Positions 44,504 to 56,249 of a stretch of DNA of 64,000 bases are shown here, piece by piece. The stretch is from Sphingomonas sp. Mn802worker. GTDB lineage: Bacteria; Pseudomonadota; Alphaproteobacteria; Sphingomonadales; Sphingomonadaceae. Position 1 is the first letter of the stretch, and each line of letters begins with the position of its first letter. The translations under genes were made by a program, and so were the position numbers. The notes under the pieces were generated by a model. The model worked only from the letters and a program-made list of their open reading frames with translations. It did no database searches and was not told where the DNA came from. The stretch covers positions 62,001-126,000 of the forward strand of contig NZ_AORY01000011.1 of NCBI RefSeq assembly GCF_000382485.1, given 5' to 3'.

Positions 44504-46636
44504 TCAACCCGCGATCGCCCAGGTGACCGCGGCGGTCAGCCCGATCAGCATGACAAAAGCATAGGTGTAAACATATCCCGTCTGGACGCGCCCCGCCATG
44601 CGGCTGCCGACCTGGACCAGCCACGCCGATCCGTTCGGACCGAAGCGATCGATCGTCCCCTCATCGCCCTTGTGCCACAAGAGGCGCCCGATCGCGAACG
44701 CGGGCCGGACAAAGAGGAAGTTGTAGAGCTCGTCGATGTACCACTTGTTCAACAGGAAGCGGTAGATCGGCTGGAACGTGTCCGCGGCCTTCGCCGGCGT
44801 CGACGGCGAGCGGATGTAGCTCGCCCAGGCGATCAGCAGCCCGGTCAGCATCACGATCGTCGCCGACAGCTTCACCAGCAACGGCACGCCGTGCATCGAG
44901 TGCATCAGATGCTCGTTGAACGCGATCGCGCCCTTCCAGAACCGCTCACCCGCATCCGGCTCGATGAACCAGCCGTGGAAGGTGAAGCCAGCAGCCACTG
45001 CGCCGACCGACAGGACGATCAGCGGGATCAGCATCGGCAACGGACTTTCGTGCGGGTGGTACCCGCCGGTGCCGACCGGAATTTCGTTGAACCCGCGCGT
45101 CTCGACATGCGGTGTGTGGCCGGCATCCTCGTGCGCGACGTCGCCGTGATGATGCTCGGCCTGCTTGCCGTGCTCATGCACCTCGTGATCCGCCGCATGC
45201 GTCTTATCCCCGGCGTGGTCATGCCCATGCGCGTGCGCGTCGTGGATCGCGTGCTGGATGTGCTCCGACGCGGCCCAGCGCGGCTTGCCCCAGAAGGTGA
45301 GGAACATGAGCCGCCACGAGTAGAAGCTCGTCAGCAGCGCAGCGAACACGCCGACCATCGACGCGACCGGCGATCCTGCCGCCCAGCTCACCTCGATGAT
45401 TGCATCCTTCGAGTGATAACCCGCGAACCCGCCGATCCCGTAGATGCCGACGCCGGTGATCGCGAGCGTACCAAGCAGCATCGCCCAGAATGTGACGGGG
45501 ATCTCCTTACGCAGGCCGCCGTAATAACGCATGTCTTGTTCGTGGTGCATTGCGTGGATCACCGAACCCGCGCCCAGGAACAGCAGCGCCTTGAAGAAGG
45601 CATGCGTGAACAGGTGGAACATCGCCGCGCCGTACGCGCCGACGCCGGCGGCGAAGAACATGTAGCCGAGCTGCGAGCAGGTCGAATAGGCAATCACGCG
45701 CTTGATGTCGGTCTGCGTCGTGCCGATCGTGGCCGCGAACAGGCAGGTCGCCGCACCGATGAAGGTGACGAAACCCAATGCTGTCGGACTGGTCTCGAAC
45801 ATCGGCGACAGGCGGCACACCATGAACACGCCCGCGGTCACCATCGTCGCGGCGTGGATCAGCGCCGACACCGGGGTAGGACCTTCCATCGCGTCGGGCA
45901 GCCAGGTGTGAAGACCAAGTTGCGCCGACTTGCCCATCGCGCCGACGAACAGCAGCAGGCACAACACCGTCATCGTGTCGGCGCGGAACCACAGGAATCC
46001 GATCGTCGACCCTGCCATTGACGGCGCGGCGGCGAGGATCGCCGGGATCGAGACGGTGTTGAACACCAGATAGGTGCCGAAGATGCCCAGCATGAAGCCC
46101 AGGTCACCGACACGGTTGACGACGAACGCCTTGATCGCGGCCGCATTGGCGCTGGGCTTACGGAACCAGAACCCGATCAGCAGGTAACTCGCGAGGCCGA
46201 CGCCTTCCCAGCCGAAGAACATCTGAATCAGATTGTCGGCGGTCACGAGCATCAGCATCGCGAAGGTGAACAGGCACAGATAGGCGAAGAAGCGCGGCTG
46301 ATCCGGGTCCTCCGCCATGTACCCCCACGAGTACAGGTGGACGAGCGCGGAGACGCTGGTGATGACGACCAGCATGACCGCGGTCAGCGCGTCGACGCGC
46401 AGCGCCCACGAGACGTCGAACGTGCCCGAGGTGATGAAGTGCAGCACCGGCGTGACGGTCGCTTCCGCGCTGCCGCTCAGATAGCCGATGAAGATCGGCC
46501 ACGACAGCAGGCACGACACGAACAGCGCGCCGGTTGTGATGACCTTCGCCGGCACTACGCCGAGCGAGCGATTGCCCAGCCCGGCAATCGCGGCCGCAAC
46601 CAGCGGCAGGAAGACGATGAAGAGGATCGAGTGCAC
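44504..46636 (-). CDS. nuoL: NADH-quinone oxidoreductase subunit L
   Basis: 710 residues. [56 protein letters not shown] and a C-terminal lateral helix region identify NuoL, the distal antiporter-like subunit. A hydrophilic loop around nucleotides 45095-45270 is extremely His-rich ([28 protein letters not shown]). Such loops occur in some alphaproteobacterial NuoL proteins and could bind metal, but no function is established. Confidence 0.97.
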   Translation of the reverse strand: MHSILFIVFLPLVAAAIAGLGNRSLGVVPAKVITTGALFVSCLLSWPIFIGYLSGSAEATVTPVLHFITSGTFDVSWALRVDALTAVMLVVITSVSALVHLYSWGYMAEDPDQPRFFAYLCLFTFAMLMLVTADNLIQMFFGWEGVGLASYLLIGFWFRKPSANAAAIKAFVVNRVGDLGFMLGIFGTYLVFNTVSIPAILAAAPSMAGSTIGFLWFRADTMTVLCLLLFVGAMGKSAQLGLHTWLPDAMEGPTPVSALIHAATMVTAGVFMVCRLSPMFETSPTALGFVTFIGAATCLFAATIGTTQTDIKRVIAYSTCSQLGYMFFAAGVGAYGAAMFHLFTHAFFKALLFLGAGSVIHAMHHEQDMRYYGGLRKEIPVTFWAMLLGTLAITGVGIYGIGGFAGYHSKDAIIEVSWAAGSPVASMVGVFAALLTSFYSWRLMFLTFWGKPRWAASEHIQHAIHDAHAHGHDHAGDKTHAADHEVHEHGKQAEHHHGDVAHEDAGHTPHVETRGFNEIPVGTGGYHPHESPLPMLIPLIVLSVGAVAAGFTFHGWFIEPDAGERFWKGAIAFNEHLMHSMHGVPLLVKLSATIVMLTGLLIAWASYIRSPSTPAKAADTFQPIYRFLLNKWYIDELYNFLFVRPAFAIGRLLWHKGDEGTIDRFGPNGSAWLVQVGSRMAGRVQTGYVYTYAFVMLIGLTAAVTWAIAG

Positions 46637-46643
46637 GGACGTC

Positions 46644-46970
46644 TTATCCCTTCATCCGGCTGGGATCGTCGACCGAGATCGAGCCGCGACCACGGAAGAA
46701 GATGACCAGGATGGCGAGCCCGATCGCGGCTTCGCCCGCTGCTACGGTCAGCACAAACATCGCGAACACTTGACCGACCAGATCATGCAGCGCGGCCGAG
46801 AAGGCGACGAGGTTGATGTTCACGGCCAGCAGGATCAGCTCGATCGCCATCAGGATGACGATGATGTTCTTGCGGTTGAGGAAGATGCCCAGCACCCCCA
46901 TCGTGAACAGCAGCGCCGCCACGACCAGATAATGGACGAGGCCAACGCCGCCCGCGATTTCGCCGCTCAC
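46644..46970 (-). CDS. nuoK: NADH-quinone oxidoreductase subunit K
   Basis: 108 residues, GTG start overlapping the nuoJ stop (GTGA). There are three TMs with the conserved acidic residues in [20 protein letters not shown] and [14 protein letters not shown], and NINLVAFS between them. It forms part of the proton path next to NuoJ and NuoN. The C-terminal [12 protein letters not shown] is a slight extension. Confidence 0.96.
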   Translation of the reverse strand: MSGEIAGGVGLVHYLVVAALLFTMGVLGIFLNRKNIIVILMAIELILLAVNINLVAFSAALHDLVGQVFAMFVLTVAAGEAAIGLAILVIFFRGRGSISVDDPSRMKG

Positions 46971-47578
46971 AATTGCACTCCCTGCCCGATCTCGGGCCGC
47001 ACGTTGCGCGTCGCGTCCTGTGGACGACGCGCATTCTGCCGCGCGATGTTCTGATAACGCGAGCCCGACCGTTCACGGTGGGTGAGCACGATCGCGCCGA
47101 TCATCGCGACCAGCAACACCAGCCCCGCGCCCTCGAAGATGAACAGGTAGCGCGTGTAGAGCAATTGCCCGATCGCCTCGATGTTCGGGACCGCGGCATC
47201 GGTCGGCGCCGTGCGCCGCGCGAGATTGATCCCGCCCGCGCTCCACGCGCCGACGCCGATCAGGATTTCCGCGACCAAAGCGACCGCCAGCAGCAGGCCG
47301 AGCGCCGCGTAGCGCACGAACCCTGCCCTCAACTCCGCGAAATCGATGTCGAGCATCATGACAACGAACAGGAACAGCACCGCGACCGCGCCGACATAGA
47401 CGATGACGAGCAGCATCGCGATGAACTCCGCCCCCACCAGCACCATCAGGCCGGCGGCGTTGAAGAACGCCAGGATCAACCACAGCACGGAATGGACCGG
47501 ATTGCGCGACAGGATCGTCAGCGCGCCCGAAAGCAGCACGACGAGCGCGAACAGGTAAAAGGCGAGCGCCTGGATCAC
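46967..47578 (-). CDS. nuoJ: NADH-quinone oxidoreductase subunit J
   Basis: 203 residues with five TMs. [46 protein letters not shown]-type helices are clearly NuoJ, including the pi-bulge TM3 Tyr/Gly region ([15 protein letters not shown]). The C-terminus is a basic tail rich in Arg/Asn after [15 protein letters not shown] 61-base gap separates it from nuoI, the largest within the nuo operon, with no obvious regulatory element. Confidence 0.95.
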   Translation of the reverse strand: MIQALAFYLFALVVLLSGALTILSRNPVHSVLWLILAFFNAAGLMVLVGAEFIAMLLVIVYVGAVAVLFLFVVMMLDIDFAELRAGFVRYAALGLLLAVALVAEILIGVGAWSAGGINLARRTAPTDAAVPNIEAIGQLLYTRYLFIFEGAGLVLLVAMIGAIVLTHRERSGSRYQNIARQNARRPQDATRNVRPEIGQGVQL

Positions 47579-47639
47579 GATATTCTACGAGCCCCTTTGG
47601 TGCCTGTCGATTTTGGCGGCTGTCGGTCTTGGCGCGCGC

Positions 47640-48125
47640 TTAACGGTACGGCGCGTCGGCGGCAAGGTTCGCGGCGATTGCGCGTTCCCAGCGGTCGCCG
47701 TTGTCGAGCAGCTTGGCCTTGTCGTAGATCAGCTCCTCGCGCGTTTCGGTCGCGAAATCGAGGTTCGGACCTTCGACGATCGCGTCAACCGGGCACGCTT
47801 CCTGACACAGGCCGCAGTAGATGCATTTGGTCATGTCGATGTCGTAGCGCGTCGTGCGGCGACTGCCGTCGTCGCGCGGCTCGGCCTCGATCGTGATCGC
47901 CTGCGCCGGGCACACCGCCTCGCACAGCTTGCACGCGATGCAGCGTTCCTCCCCGTTCGGATAGCGACGCAGCGCGTGCTCGCCGCGGAAACGCGGTGAC
48001 AGCGGGTTCTTCTCGAACGGATAGTTGATCGTCGCTTTGGGCTTGAAGAAATACTTCAGCGTGAGGGCGTGCGCCTTCACGAACTCCCACAAGGTGAACG
48101 ACTTGATCGTCTGCGCGATACTCAT
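47640..48125 (-). CDS. nuoI: NADH-quinone oxidoreductase subunit I
   Basis: 161 residues. It has two 4Fe-4S ferredoxin motifs, [16 protein letters not shown] and [16 protein letters not shown] (clusters N6a and N6b). The N-terminal amphipathic helix and [20 protein letters not shown] are as expected for membrane-arm docking. It passes electrons from NuoG to NuoB, and follows nuoH by one base. Confidence 0.98.
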   Translation of the reverse strand: MSIAQTIKSFTLWEFVKAHALTLKYFFKPKATINYPFEKNPLSPRFRGEHALRRYPNGEERCIACKLCEAVCPAQAITIEAEPRDDGSRRTTRYDIDMTKCIYCGLCQEACPVDAIVEGPNLDFATETREELIYDKAKLLDNGDRWERAIAANLAADAPYR

Positions 48126-48126
48126 T

Positions 48127-49173
48127 TCAAATCCCCACGCGCATGAACATCAGCACGCCCGACACCAGGAACACCCAGAACAGCGACAGCGGCAGGAACA
48201 CCTTCCACCCCAGCCGCATCAGCTGGTCGTAACGGTAACGTGGCACCGTCGCCTTGATCCAGGAGAACACGAAGAAAAAGAACAGGATTTTGGCGAACAG
48301 CCAGATGATACCCGGCACGAAATACAACGGTGCCCAGTCGAACGGCGGCAGATACCCGCCCCAGAACAGCGTCGCGTTGAGCGTGCACATCAACAGCACG
48401 TTGGCGTACTCGCCCAGCCAGTAGAGCGCGAAACTCATCGAGCTGTACTCGGTCTGGTAACCGGCGACGAGCTCCGACTCAGCCTCGGTCAGATCGAACG
48501 GCGCCCGCTGCGTCTCCGCCAGCGACGAGATCAGGAACACCACCGACATCGGGAACAGCAGCGGATTGAACGCGAAGCCGTTGATGAAGCCGTACAGCCC
48601 CTTCTGCGCCTCGACGATCCCGGTCAGGTTGAACGTCCCCGCCCACATCACGATCGAGATCAGCACGAAGCCGATTGCGACTTCGTAGCTGACCATCTGC
48701 GCCGCGGCGCGAATGGCGGAGAAGAACGGGTATTTGGAGTTGGACGACCAGCCCGCCAGGATGATGCCGTAAACGCCGAGCGACGACGCCGCGAGCACGT
48801 AGAGCAACCCGACGTTGATGTTGGCGAGCACCACGCTCGGCTGGAACGGCACCACCGCCCAGACGATCAGCGCGACCGTGAAGGTGATGATCGGCGCGAG
48901 CAGGAACAGCCCACGGTTTGCCGCCGAAGGGACGATCGTTTCCTGCAGGAACACCTTCAGACCGTCGGCGAAGCTCTGCAGCAGCCCGAAAGGGCCGACG
49001 ACGTTAGGGCCGCGACGCAGCGCCATCGCCGCCCAGATCTTGCGATCGGCGTAAATGATCATCGCCACCGCCAGCATCAGCGGCAGCGCGATCACCAGAA
49101 TGCCGATGATCGTCGCCAGGAACCACGACCAGCCGTACGACAGACCCAGCGTTGTGTTGAAGAAGCCGGTCAC
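48127..49173 (-). CDS. nuoH: NADH-quinone oxidoreductase subunit H
   Basis: 348 residues, GTG start overlapping the nuoG stop (GTGA). It has eight TMs; [21 protein letters not shown] (quinone-site loop) and [20 protein letters not shown] (Glu-rich loop) are the diagnostic motifs. It forms the quinone chamber and first proton channel. Confidence 0.97.
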   Translation of the reverse strand: MTGFFNTTLGLSYGWSWFLATIIGILVIALPLMLAVAMIIYADRKIWAAMALRRGPNVVGPFGLLQSFADGLKVFLQETIVPSAANRGLFLLAPIITFTVALIVWAVVPFQPSVVLANINVGLLYVLAASSLGVYGIILAGWSSNSKYPFFSAIRAAAQMVSYEVAIGFVLISIVMWAGTFNLTGIVEAQKGLYGFINGFAFNPLLFPMSVVFLISSLAETQRAPFDLTEAESELVAGYQTEYSSMSFALYWLGEYANVLLMCTLNATLFWGGYLPPFDWAPLYFVPGIIWLFAKILFFFFVFSWIKATVPRYRYDQLMRLGWKVFLPLSLFWVFLVSGVLMFMRVGI

Positions 49174-51164
49174 TCCGCTGCCTCCGCGAAGCTCTCACCG
49201 TGGATCAGTTCCGCCGAGCAGCGCTGCATTGTCGGCGATGCGCGGCAGATCGCGTTGGTGAGGTAGAAGTCCTTGATCGGATAGCCCTCGATCCGCCCCG
49301 ATGCGGTGGCGTCGAGCGACGGCGGGTTCCACGCGAACGTCCTGAGCCCGAGCGTCGCCAGATCAGGGCAGTCGAGTGCCATCGCAGCGCGCAGTTCCTC
49401 GAGCGTGTCGAACGACAGCGTCTTGCCGAGCTTGTCCGACAATGCGCGGAAGATCGCCCAGTCCTCGCGCGCGTCGCCCGGCGGGAAGCCGGCGCGCTCG
49501 CCGCGCTGCACACGACCCTCGAGGTTCACGAACGTGCCCGACTTCTCGGCGTAGCTCGCGCCCGGCAGGATCACATCGGCGTGGTGCGCGCCGCGATCAC
49601 CGTGGTGACCCACGAACACCTTGAAGCCGCTGAACCTGGAGAAATCGCACTCGTCCGCGCCCAGGAAGAAGGCGAGCTTCGCATCATGCAGGTCGGCAAT
49701 ACCGCCCTTCGATGCATAGCCCTGCATCAACCCGCCCATCCGGCTAGCCGCCATGTGGACGACGTTGAAGCCGTTCCAGCCGTCCCGCACCAGGTTGAGG
49801 CTGTTGACGAGCCCCAGCGCCGCGCCGTGCGCGCCCTTCAGCGCCGCACCGCCGACGATCACCATCGGCCGCTCGGCCTTGCCGAACGCGTTCGTGACTG
49901 CCTCGGGCAAGTCGCCCAGGATCGACAGATCGTCGCCCAGCCACTCGACCTTGTAGGTCAGCTCGGTTTCGGGTCCGATCGCGAACACCTTCGCGCCGCG
50001 CTTGATCGCCTTGCGCACGCGCGTGTTCACCAGCGCGGCTTCCCAGCGCAGATTGGTGCCGACCAGCAGGATCGCGTCCGCTTCCTCGACGCCTGCGATC
50101 GTGGTGTTGAAGTTCACCGCCGCGAGGCTGGACGTGTCATAGTCCATGCCGGTCTGCCGACCCTCGAACCTGGCCTCGCCCAGTTCGTTCAGCAGCGCCT
50201 TGGCCGCGAACATCGTCTCGCAGTCGACCAGATCGCCCGCGACCGCCGCCACCGAGCCGCCGTGATCGACCGAGGCGATGGTTGCGAACGCCTCGTCCCA
50301 CGTAACCGCGTGCAGCTTGCCGTCGCGGCGCACGTACGGACGGTCGAGCCGCTTGCGCACCAGCCCGTCGACCGCGTGGCGCGTCTTGTCGGTCGCCCAC
50401 TCCTCGTTCACGTCGTCGTTGACGCGCGGTACCGCACGCAGCACCTGCCGCCCGCGTGCGTCGAGCCGGATGTTGGTGCCGACCGCGTCCATCACGTCGA
50501 TCGACAGCGTCTTGCGCAGCTCCCACGGCCGCGCCTCGAAGGCGTAGGGCTTGGCTGTAAGCGCGCCGACCGGGCACAGATCGACGACGTTGCCCGACAG
50601 TTCGCTCGTCACCGCCTCCTCGAGATAGCTGGTGATCTGCATGTTCTCGCCGCGATAGATCGCGCCGATCTCCTCCACGCCCGCGACTTCCTCGGCAAAA
50701 CGGACGCAGCGCGTGCACTGGATGCAGCGGGTCATGATCGTCTTGACGATCGGCCCCATGTACTTCTCGGTCACCGCACGCTTGTTCTCGGCGAAGCGCG
50801 AGCGCCCGCGGCCGTAGGCGACCGACTGGTCCTGCAGGTCGCACTCGCCGCCCTGATCGCAGATCGGGCAGTCGAGCGGGTGATTGATCAGCAGGAATTC
50901 CATGATGCCCTCGCGGGCATGCTTCACCATCGGCGTGGTGGTGAACACTTCCTGATTGTCCGCGGCGGGCAGCGCGCACGACGCCTGCGGCTTGGGCGGG
51001 CCGGGCTTCACCTCGACCAGGCACATGCGGCAATTGCCCGCGATGCTCAGTCGCTCATGATAGCAGAAGCGCGGGATCTCCTTGCCCGCAATCTCGCACG
51101 CCTGAAGGACCGTGGCACCGGCAGGCACCTCGACCTCGATCCCGTCTACTTTCAGCTTGGGCAT
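49170..51164 (-). CDS. nuoG: NADH-quinone oxidoreductase subunit G
   Basis: 664 residues from ATG 51164 ([20 protein letters not shown]). Clusters: N1b ([19 protein letters not shown]), N5 with a His ligand ([18 protein letters not shown]) and N4 ([16 protein letters not shown] ... [11 protein letters not shown]). A molybdopterin-oxidoreductase-like domain without cofactor function follows. Two bases separate its start from the stop of the inserted secreted-protein gene. Confidence 0.97.
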   Translation of the reverse strand: MPKLKVDGIEVEVPAGATVLQACEIAGKEIPRFCYHERLSIAGNCRMCLVEVKPGPPKPQASCALPAADNQEVFTTTPMVKHAREGIMEFLLINHPLDCPICDQGGECDLQDQSVAYGRGRSRFAENKRAVTEKYMGPIVKTIMTRCIQCTRCVRFAEEVAGVEEIGAIYRGENMQITSYLEEAVTSELSGNVVDLCPVGALTAKPYAFEARPWELRKTLSIDVMDAVGTNIRLDARGRQVLRAVPRVNDDVNEEWATDKTRHAVDGLVRKRLDRPYVRRDGKLHAVTWDEAFATIASVDHGGSVAAVAGDLVDCETMFAAKALLNELGEARFEGRQTGMDYDTSSLAAVNFNTTIAGVEEADAILLVGTNLRWEAALVNTRVRKAIKRGAKVFAIGPETELTYKVEWLGDDLSILGDLPEAVTNAFGKAERPMVIVGGAALKGAHGAALGLVNSLNLVRDGWNGFNVVHMAASRMGGLMQGYASKGGIADLHDAKLAFFLGADECDFSRFSGFKVFVGHHGDRGAHHADVILPGASYAEKSGTFVNLEGRVQRGERAGFPPGDAREDWAIFRALSDKLGKTLSFDTLEELRAAMALDCPDLATLGLRTFAWNPPSLDATASGRIEGYPIKDFYLTNAICRASPTMQRCSAELIHGESFAEAAE

Positions 51165-51166
51165 GG

Positions 51167-51874
51167 TTACTTCTTCTCGGAAACAGCCGCCGAAGCCGAC
51201 GGCGTGCTCAAATTCTGGTAATAGACCGCCGCGGCTAGCGCCAAACGCAATCCCGCACGGCTGCTCGTCAAGGTCGTACCACGAATCAGGCACTGCGAGA
51301 TCAGCGGCATGAGCGTCTGGAACGCCGCAGCCTCCTGCGGCGAAGCAGGCTCGGACTTGACCAGCGCGGTAGAGGTGACGCGGTCGCGCTCGACGAGGCA
51401 GGTCGCCATCTCCTGAACGACACGATGCGGCACGTCGCTCGTCATCCACGTGCCGGCGGCGAGTTTATCGCGGGTAGGAACAGCAAAGTTCGCTTCTGCG
51501 CTCAAAAGAGCCTCTGACAGCGCTTCTTGGAAAAGCGTTACACTCAACTTCATCTGACCCGCATAGGCGACCCGATCAAAACACGCCGGCAGTTTAGCTT
51601 GCAGCGAGGACGTCAACCCAGGCTGGCTTGCATAATTATTCAGGTACTCGGCGACACCCGGACCAGCCTTCTCTAACAAACAGCTTGCCATCGTCCGCGT
51701 GTACCGAATCGCGTCATCACCCGAACTTACAGTCAAGTTTTGTAGGTCATCGTCTCCAACCCTGCTGACCATCGCCGTCCGAGAGCCGGGGATACGACTA
51801 CCCGTATGCTGCGCCACCGCGGCACACGGCAGCACAGCCGCAACCGACATCAGAATGGCAACCCCTCGCCTCAC
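51167..51874 (-). CDS. Secreted Cys-repeat protein inserted in the nuo operon, unknown function
   Basis: 235 residues from GTG 51874, overlapping the nuoF stop (GTGA) with the nuoG start two bases after its own stop, so it is translated as part of the nuo operon. A signal peptide ([20 protein letters not shown], then AQ) precedes a helical domain with an internal duplication. [10 protein letters not shown] then LPACF 32 residues on is matched by [10 protein letters not shown] then ISQCL 35 residues on, giving four Cys in two pairs. No known domain. GC is lower than in the flanking nuo genes. A periplasmic location makes a direct peripheral-arm role unlikely. Confidence 0.72.
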   Translation of the reverse strand: MRRGVAILMSVAAVLPCAAVAQHTGSRIPGSRTAMVSRVGDDDLQNLTVSSGDDAIRYTRTMASCLLEKAGPGVAEYLNNYASQPGLTSSLQAKLPACFDRVAYAGQMKLSVTLFQEALSEALLSAEANFAVPTRDKLAAGTWMTSDVPHRVVQEMATCLVERDRVTSTALVKSEPASPQEAAAFQTLMPLISQCLIRGTTLTSSRAGLRLALAAAVYYQNLSTPSASAAVSEKK

Positions 51875-53184
51875 TCCGCCGCTTCCTGCATCGGTGCCAG
51901 CGAACCGGCCGCGCCGCCACGCTCGTTGATACGGCGCTCCAGCTCGGGGCGGAAATGCTTGATCAGGCCCTGGATCGGCCAAGCCGCGGCGTCGCCCAGC
52001 GCGCAGATGGAATGGCCCTCGACCTGCTTGGTCACCTGCTGAAGCATGTCGATCTCGCCGATCTCGGCGTCACCGGTCCGCAGCCGCTCCATCACGCGCC
52101 ACATCCAGCCGGTGCCCTCACGACACGGCGTGCACTGGCCGCAGCTCTCGTGCTTGTAGAAGTATGAGATACGGCTGATCGCGCGGACGACGTCGGTCGA
52201 CTTGTCCATGACGATGACGGCGGCGGTGCCCAGACCCGAGCCGACGCCCTTCAACCCGTCGAAATCCATCGGACAGTCGATGATGTCCTTCGCCGGCACC
52301 AGCGGCACCGACGATCCGCCCGGGATCACCGCGAGCAGATTGTCCCAGCCGCCGCGAATGCCGCCGCAATGCTTCTCGATCAGCTCGCGGAAGCTGATGC
52401 TCATCGCTTCCTCGACCACCGTCGGCTTCTCGACGTGGCCGCTGATCTGAAACAGCTTGGTGCCCTTGTTGTTCTCGTTGCCGAAGCTGGAAAACCACGC
52501 CGCACCGCGCCTGAGGATCGTCGGCGCAACCGCGATCGATTCAACGTTGTTGACCGTCGTCGGGCAGCCGTAGAGGCCCGCTCCCGCCGGGAACGGCGGC
52601 TTGAGGCGCGGCTGGCCCTTCTTGCCCTCTAGGCTCTCGAGCATCGCGGTTTCTTCACCGCAAATGTACGCGCCCGCCCCGCGGTGGACGAACACGTCGA
52701 AGTCGTAGCCCGACCCGCACGCATTCTTGCCGACCAGACCGCGGTCATACGCCTCGGCGACCGCCGCGAACAGCACCTCGGCCTCGCGGATATATTCCCC
52801 GCGAATATAGATGTAGGCCGCCCGCGCGCGCATCGCGAAGCCCGCAACGAGCGCACCCTCGATCAGCTTGTGCGGATCGTGCCGCATGATCTCGCGATCC
52901 TTGCAACTGCCAGGCTCGGATTCGTCGGCGTTGATGACCAGGAAGTTGGGACGGTCTGGCTTGGGCTCCTTGGGCATGAAGCTCCACTTCGTGCCCGTCG
53001 GGAACCCCGCACCGCCGCGCCCGCGTAGACCCGACGCCTTGATTACGTCGATGATCTTGTCCTGGCCGAGCGCCAGCAGGTCCTTGGTGTTGTCCCAATC
53101 ACCGCGCTGCATCGCGGCGTCGACCCGCCACGACTGGAAGCCGTACAGGTTGGTGAAAATACGATCCTTGTCGGCGAGACTCAT
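51871..53184 (-). CDS. nuoF: NADH-quinone oxidoreductase subunit F
   Basis: 437 residues from ATG 53184, overlapping the nuoE stop (ATGA). NADH/FMN site [16 protein letters not shown] and [20 protein letters not shown]3 cluster [15 protein letters not shown] with a final Cys in [13 protein letters not shown]. It oxidises NADH and passes electrons through FMN to N3. The inserted secreted-protein gene begins in its stop codon. Confidence 0.98.
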   Translation of the reverse strand: MSLADKDRIFTNLYGFQSWRVDAAMQRGDWDNTKDLLALGQDKIIDVIKASGLRGRGGAGFPTGTKWSFMPKEPKPDRPNFLVINADESEPGSCKDREIMRHDPHKLIEGALVAGFAMRARAAYIYIRGEYIREAEVLFAAVAEAYDRGLVGKNACGSGYDFDVFVHRGAGAYICGEETAMLESLEGKKGQPRLKPPFPAGAGLYGCPTTVNNVESIAVAPTILRRGAAWFSSFGNENNKGTKLFQISGHVEKPTVVEEAMSISFRELIEKHCGGIRGGWDNLLAVIPGGSSVPLVPAKDIIDCPMDFDGLKGVGSGLGTAAVIVMDKSTDVVRAISRISYFYKHESCGQCTPCREGTGWMWRVMERLRTGDAEIGEIDMLQQVTKQVEGHSICALGDAAAWPIQGLIKHFRPELERRINERGGAAGSLAPMQEAAE

Positions 53185-53888
53185 GCCTGCTGCTCCACCG
53201 CCTCGGGCTGCGCTACCTGCCCCCATTCACCGCGGTAATCGTGGTTCTCGTTCACCATCGCCGTCAGCGTCGTCGGACCGCCGTACGGCTCAACCGTGTG
53301 ACGCCCCGGCTCCTGCGATCCGGGCTTGGGAGTGCCACCGTTCGCCAGTGCCTCAAGGATCGCTGTGGTGCGATCGTAGTCGAGATCCTCGTAATTGTCG
53401 TCGTTGATCTGGACCATCGGCGCCGACGCGCAATTGCCCATGCACTCGACCTCGGTCAGCGTGAACAAGCCGTCGGGGGTGGTGCGGCCCTTGATCAGCC
53501 CCTTGTTCTTGCACGCGGCGAACACGTCGTCCGACCCGCGCAGCACGCACGGCGTCGTGCCGCACACCTGGACGTGGAAACGCCCTACCGGAGCCAGGTT
53601 GAACATCGTGTAGAAGGTAGCGACCTCGAATACGCGGATGTACGGCACGCCGATCTCACGCGCGACGAACTCGATCACGGGCACGGGCAGCCACCCTTGC
53701 GTGTGCGTCTCGCGGCCGACTTGACGCTGCGCCAGATCGAGCAGCGGGATCGACGCCGACTGCTCGCGGCCGGCCGGGTAGCGCGCCATGATCGCATTGC
53801 GCTTCTCGCGGCTCTCATCGTCCCACGCGAACGCACCCCAGCGCACGCGGGTCTCGGCTTCGTCGGGGATCTGCGGTCCGTCAGCCAT
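53181..53888 (-). CDS. nuoE: NADH-quinone oxidoreductase subunit E
   Basis: 235 residues. Thioredoxin-like 2Fe-2S domain (N1a) with ligands in [11 protein letters not shown] and [31 protein letters not shown] is diagnostic. A C-terminal extension of about 50 residues ([19 protein letters not shown] onward) is common in alphaproteobacterial NuoE. It starts at the last base of the preceding coiled-coil gene stop. Confidence 0.97.
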   Translation of the reverse strand: MADGPQIPDEAETRVRWGAFAWDDESREKRNAIMARYPAGREQSASIPLLDLAQRQVGRETHTQGWLPVPVIEFVAREIGVPYIRVFEVATFYTMFNLAPVGRFHVQVCGTTPCVLRGSDDVFAACKNKGLIKGRTTPDGLFTLTEVECMGNCASAPMVQINDDNYEDLDYDRTTAILEALANGGTPKPGSQEPGRHTVEPYGGPTTLTAMVNENHDYRGEWGQVAQPEAVEQQA

Positions 53889-54118
53889 CAGCGATGTTCC
53901 GTAAGGTCGAGGCGGCTCTCGATCCGCTCGACACGATCATTCAGGCGGTCGAGGCGGCTGTTGACGCCCGACGTTGCGATAATGGAGCTGCCGAGGTGCT
54001 CCTCGACCATCGTCATCCGTACCTTCAGGTCACGCACGTCGTATTTCAGCTCCGACAGGTCGGTCTGCATCTTCTGCATGACCGAGTAGATCAGTTCGTT
54101 GGTGACGCTCTCACTCAA
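53888..54118 (-). CDS. Small coiled-coil protein within the nuo operon
   Basis: 76 residues, starting in the nuoD stop (four-base overlap) and ending as TGATG with the nuoE start, so it is an integral coupled gene. The sequence is almost entirely heptad-like: [54 protein letters not shown]. There is no TM and no signal. It could be a trimeric or dimeric accessory or assembly protein for complex I, but its position is the only evidence. Function unknown. Confidence 0.72.
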   Translation of the reverse strand: MSESVTNELIYSVMQKMQTDLSELKYDVRDLKVRMTMVEEHLGSSIIATSGVNSRLDRLNDRVERIESRLDLTEHR

Positions 54119-55395
54119 CGATCACACTCCCCGAACACGATGTCCATCGCGCCCAGGATGGCCGTCGTGTCCGCCAGCATGTGGCCGCGGCTCATGAAGT
54201 CCATCGCCTGCAAATGCGAGAACGCCGTCGGGCGGATCTTGCAGCGATACGGCTTGTTGCTGCCGTCGCTGACCAGATATACGCCGAACTCGCCCTTCGG
54301 GCTCTCGGTCGCGACATACACCTCGCCCGCGGGGACGTGATAGCCTTCGGTGTAGAGCTTGAAGTGATGGATCAGCGCTTCCATCGACTGCTTCATCTCG
54401 GCGCGCTTGGGCGGGACCACCTTGCGGTCGAGGCTGGCGATCGGCCCCTCTGGCATCTCGTTCAGGCACTGGCGAATGATGCGCGCGGACTGACGCACCT
54501 CCTCCACGCGGACCATGAAACGATCGTAGCAATCGCCGCGCGTGCCGACCGGCACGTCGAAGTCCATGCGGTCGTAGACGTCGTAGGGCTGCGACTTGCG
54601 CAGGTCCCACGGGATTCCTGCCGCACGGATCATCGGGCCCGAGAAGCCCCAGGCGATCGCGTCGTCGCGGGAAACCGTACCTATGTCGACGTTGCGCTGC
54701 TTGAAGATGCGGTTGTCGGCGACCAGGCTGATCGCGTCCTCGAACAAACGCGGCAGCCGCGTGTCGAGCCAGTCGGCGATGTCGGTCAGCAGCTTCAGCG
54801 GCACGTCCTGGTGAACACCGCCCGGCCGCATGTAATTGTGGTGCATACGCGCGCCCGACGCGCGCTCAAAGAAGCCGTAGCAATCCTCGCGGATTTCAAA
54901 CAACCACAGGTTAGGCGTCATCGCGCCCACGTCCATCACATGGCTGCCGAGGTTTAGCATGTGGTTGGAAATGCGCGTTAGCTCCGCGAACAGCACGCGC
55001 AGATATTGCGCGCGCAGCGGCACCTCCAGATCGAGCAGCTTCTCGATCGCGAGCACAAACGTGTGCTCCATGCACATCGGCGAGCAGTAATCGAGCCGGT
55101 CGAAATACGGGATCGCCTGCGCGTACGTCTTGTACTCGATCAGCTTCTCGGTGCCGCGGTGGAGGAGGCCAACGTGCGGGTCGATCCGCTCGATGATCTC
55201 GCCGTCCAGCTCCATGACGAGGCGAAGCACGCCGTGTGCCGCAGGGTGCTGCGGGCCGAAGTTGATCGTGTAGTTCTGGATCGCAACATCGCCCGCGCTT
55301 GGGTGCGAGGCGTCGGTCGCGTGGATGATCTTCTCGACCGCGGGATCGACCTCGCGGTCGACGGCCATGTCCTTCTCGACAAGCGTGTCGGTCAT
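54115..55395 (-). CDS. nuoD: NADH-quinone oxidoreductase subunit D
   Basis: 426 residues. [38 protein letters not shown] (quinone-site His), [18 protein letters not shown] and the C-terminal DIVFGECDR identify the 49-kDa type subunit. The N-terminal 35 residues are a charged extension. It overlaps nuoC by four bases. Confidence 0.98.
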   Translation of the reverse strand: MTDTLVEKDMAVDREVDPAVEKIIHATDASHPSAGDVAIQNYTINFGPQHPAAHGVLRLVMELDGEIIERIDPHVGLLHRGTEKLIEYKTYAQAIPYFDRLDYCSPMCMEHTFVLAIEKLLDLEVPLRAQYLRVLFAELTRISNHMLNLGSHVMDVGAMTPNLWLFEIREDCYGFFERASGARMHHNYMRPGGVHQDVPLKLLTDIADWLDTRLPRLFEDAISLVADNRIFKQRNVDIGTVSRDDAIAWGFSGPMIRAAGIPWDLRKSQPYDVYDRMDFDVPVGTRGDCYDRFMVRVEEVRQSARIIRQCLNEMPEGPIASLDRKVVPPKRAEMKQSMEALIHHFKLYTEGYHVPAGEVYVATESPKGEFGVYLVSDGSNKPYRCKIRPTAFSHLQAMDFMSRGHMLADTTAILGAMDIVFGECDR

Positions 55396-56249
55396 TGGTT
55401 CTGCCCTCCCTTGCCCGGCGCGACATCGGGATCGCGCGGCTCGGGCTTGGAATCAGGATTGCTCTTGCCGGCGCCGGTCTCGGCGGTGCTCGCCGCGTCC
55501 TTCTTGGCGTACGGCTCGCTCGATGCGGAGGGCGGCTGCTTGTCGCTCTCGCTTGCGCCGGCCTTCTGCACCTGCGTGGCGGTCACCGGCGTCTGCGCGC
55601 CCTTGGCCTGAGGCAGCGCGGCATCCTTCGCCTTCTCGTCGCCCGGTAGCACGTATTCCGCGCCTTCCCACGGGCTCATGAAATCGAAGCTGCGGAAATC
55701 CTGTGCGAGCTGGACCGGCTCGTACACGACGCGCTTCTGCTCCTCGGAATAGCGCATCTCGACGAAGCCGGAGAGCGGGAAGTCTTTGCGAAACGGATGG
55801 CCGCGAAAGCCGTAGTCGGTCAGGATGCGGCGCAGGTCCTGGTTGCCCGCGAACAGCACGCCGTACATGTCGTACACCTCGCGCTCGAGCCAGCCCGCGA
55901 CCGGCCACAGTCCCGTGACGCTCGGCACTGGCGTATCCTCTGACGCGCGCACGTGGACGTGCAGACGGTGGTTACGCGTCAGCGAGAGCAGGCAGTAGAC
56001 GACCTCGAACCGCTCGACCCCGCGATCGGGATAGTCGACGCCCGCGATCTCCATCAGCTGCTGGTATTCGAGGCCCGGCGTGTCGCGCAGCACGGTCAGC
56101 GCACCGATCAGCGCCTCGCGCGTCACGTGCAGCTGCACCTCGCCCGCACGCGCGAACGCGTCGGTCAGCCCGCTGCCGATCGCGCGCTCGGCCGCCGCGA
56201 TCGTCTCATCGTTCAAGCTATAGGCATAAGCCGGTGCCGGCGCCTTCAT
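55392..56249 (-). CDS. nuoC: NADH-quinone oxidoreductase subunit C with disordered C-terminal tail
   Basis: 285 residues. The 30-kDa core is typical: [29 protein letters not shown]-like [20 protein letters not shown] and [20 protein letters not shown], ending near [11 protein letters not shown]. About 80 residues of Lys/Pro/Ser/Ala-rich low-complexity sequence follow (nucleotides 55395-55634), clearly longer than the minimal family. The tail could reach solvent or neighbouring subunits. Its function is unknown. Confidence 0.96.
   Translation of the reverse strand: MKAPAPAYAYSLNDETIAAAERAIGSGLTDAFARAGEVQLHVTREALIGALTVLRDTPGLEYQQLMEIAGVDYPDRGVERFEVVYCLLSLTRNHRLHVHVRASEDTPVPSVTGLWPVAGWLEREVYDMYGVLFAGNQDLRRILTDYGFRGHPFRKDFPLSGFVEMRYSEEQKRVVYEPVQLAQDFRSFDFMSPWEGAEYVLPGDEKAKDAALPQAKGAQTPVTATQVQKAGASESDKQPPSASSEPYAKKDAASTAETGAGKSNPDSKPEPRDPDVAPGKGGQNQ

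Noticed and set aside
44336-46021. Long plus-strand open frame (561 codons) opposite nuoM/nuoL
   Set aside because: His/Arg/Gln-rich translation without domains, exactly antisense to conserved complex I genes. Long antisense frames are expected at this GC.
49200-51221. 673-codon plus-strand frame opposite nuoG
   Set aside because: Arg/His-rich shadow of nuoG with no ribosome site or recognizable motif.
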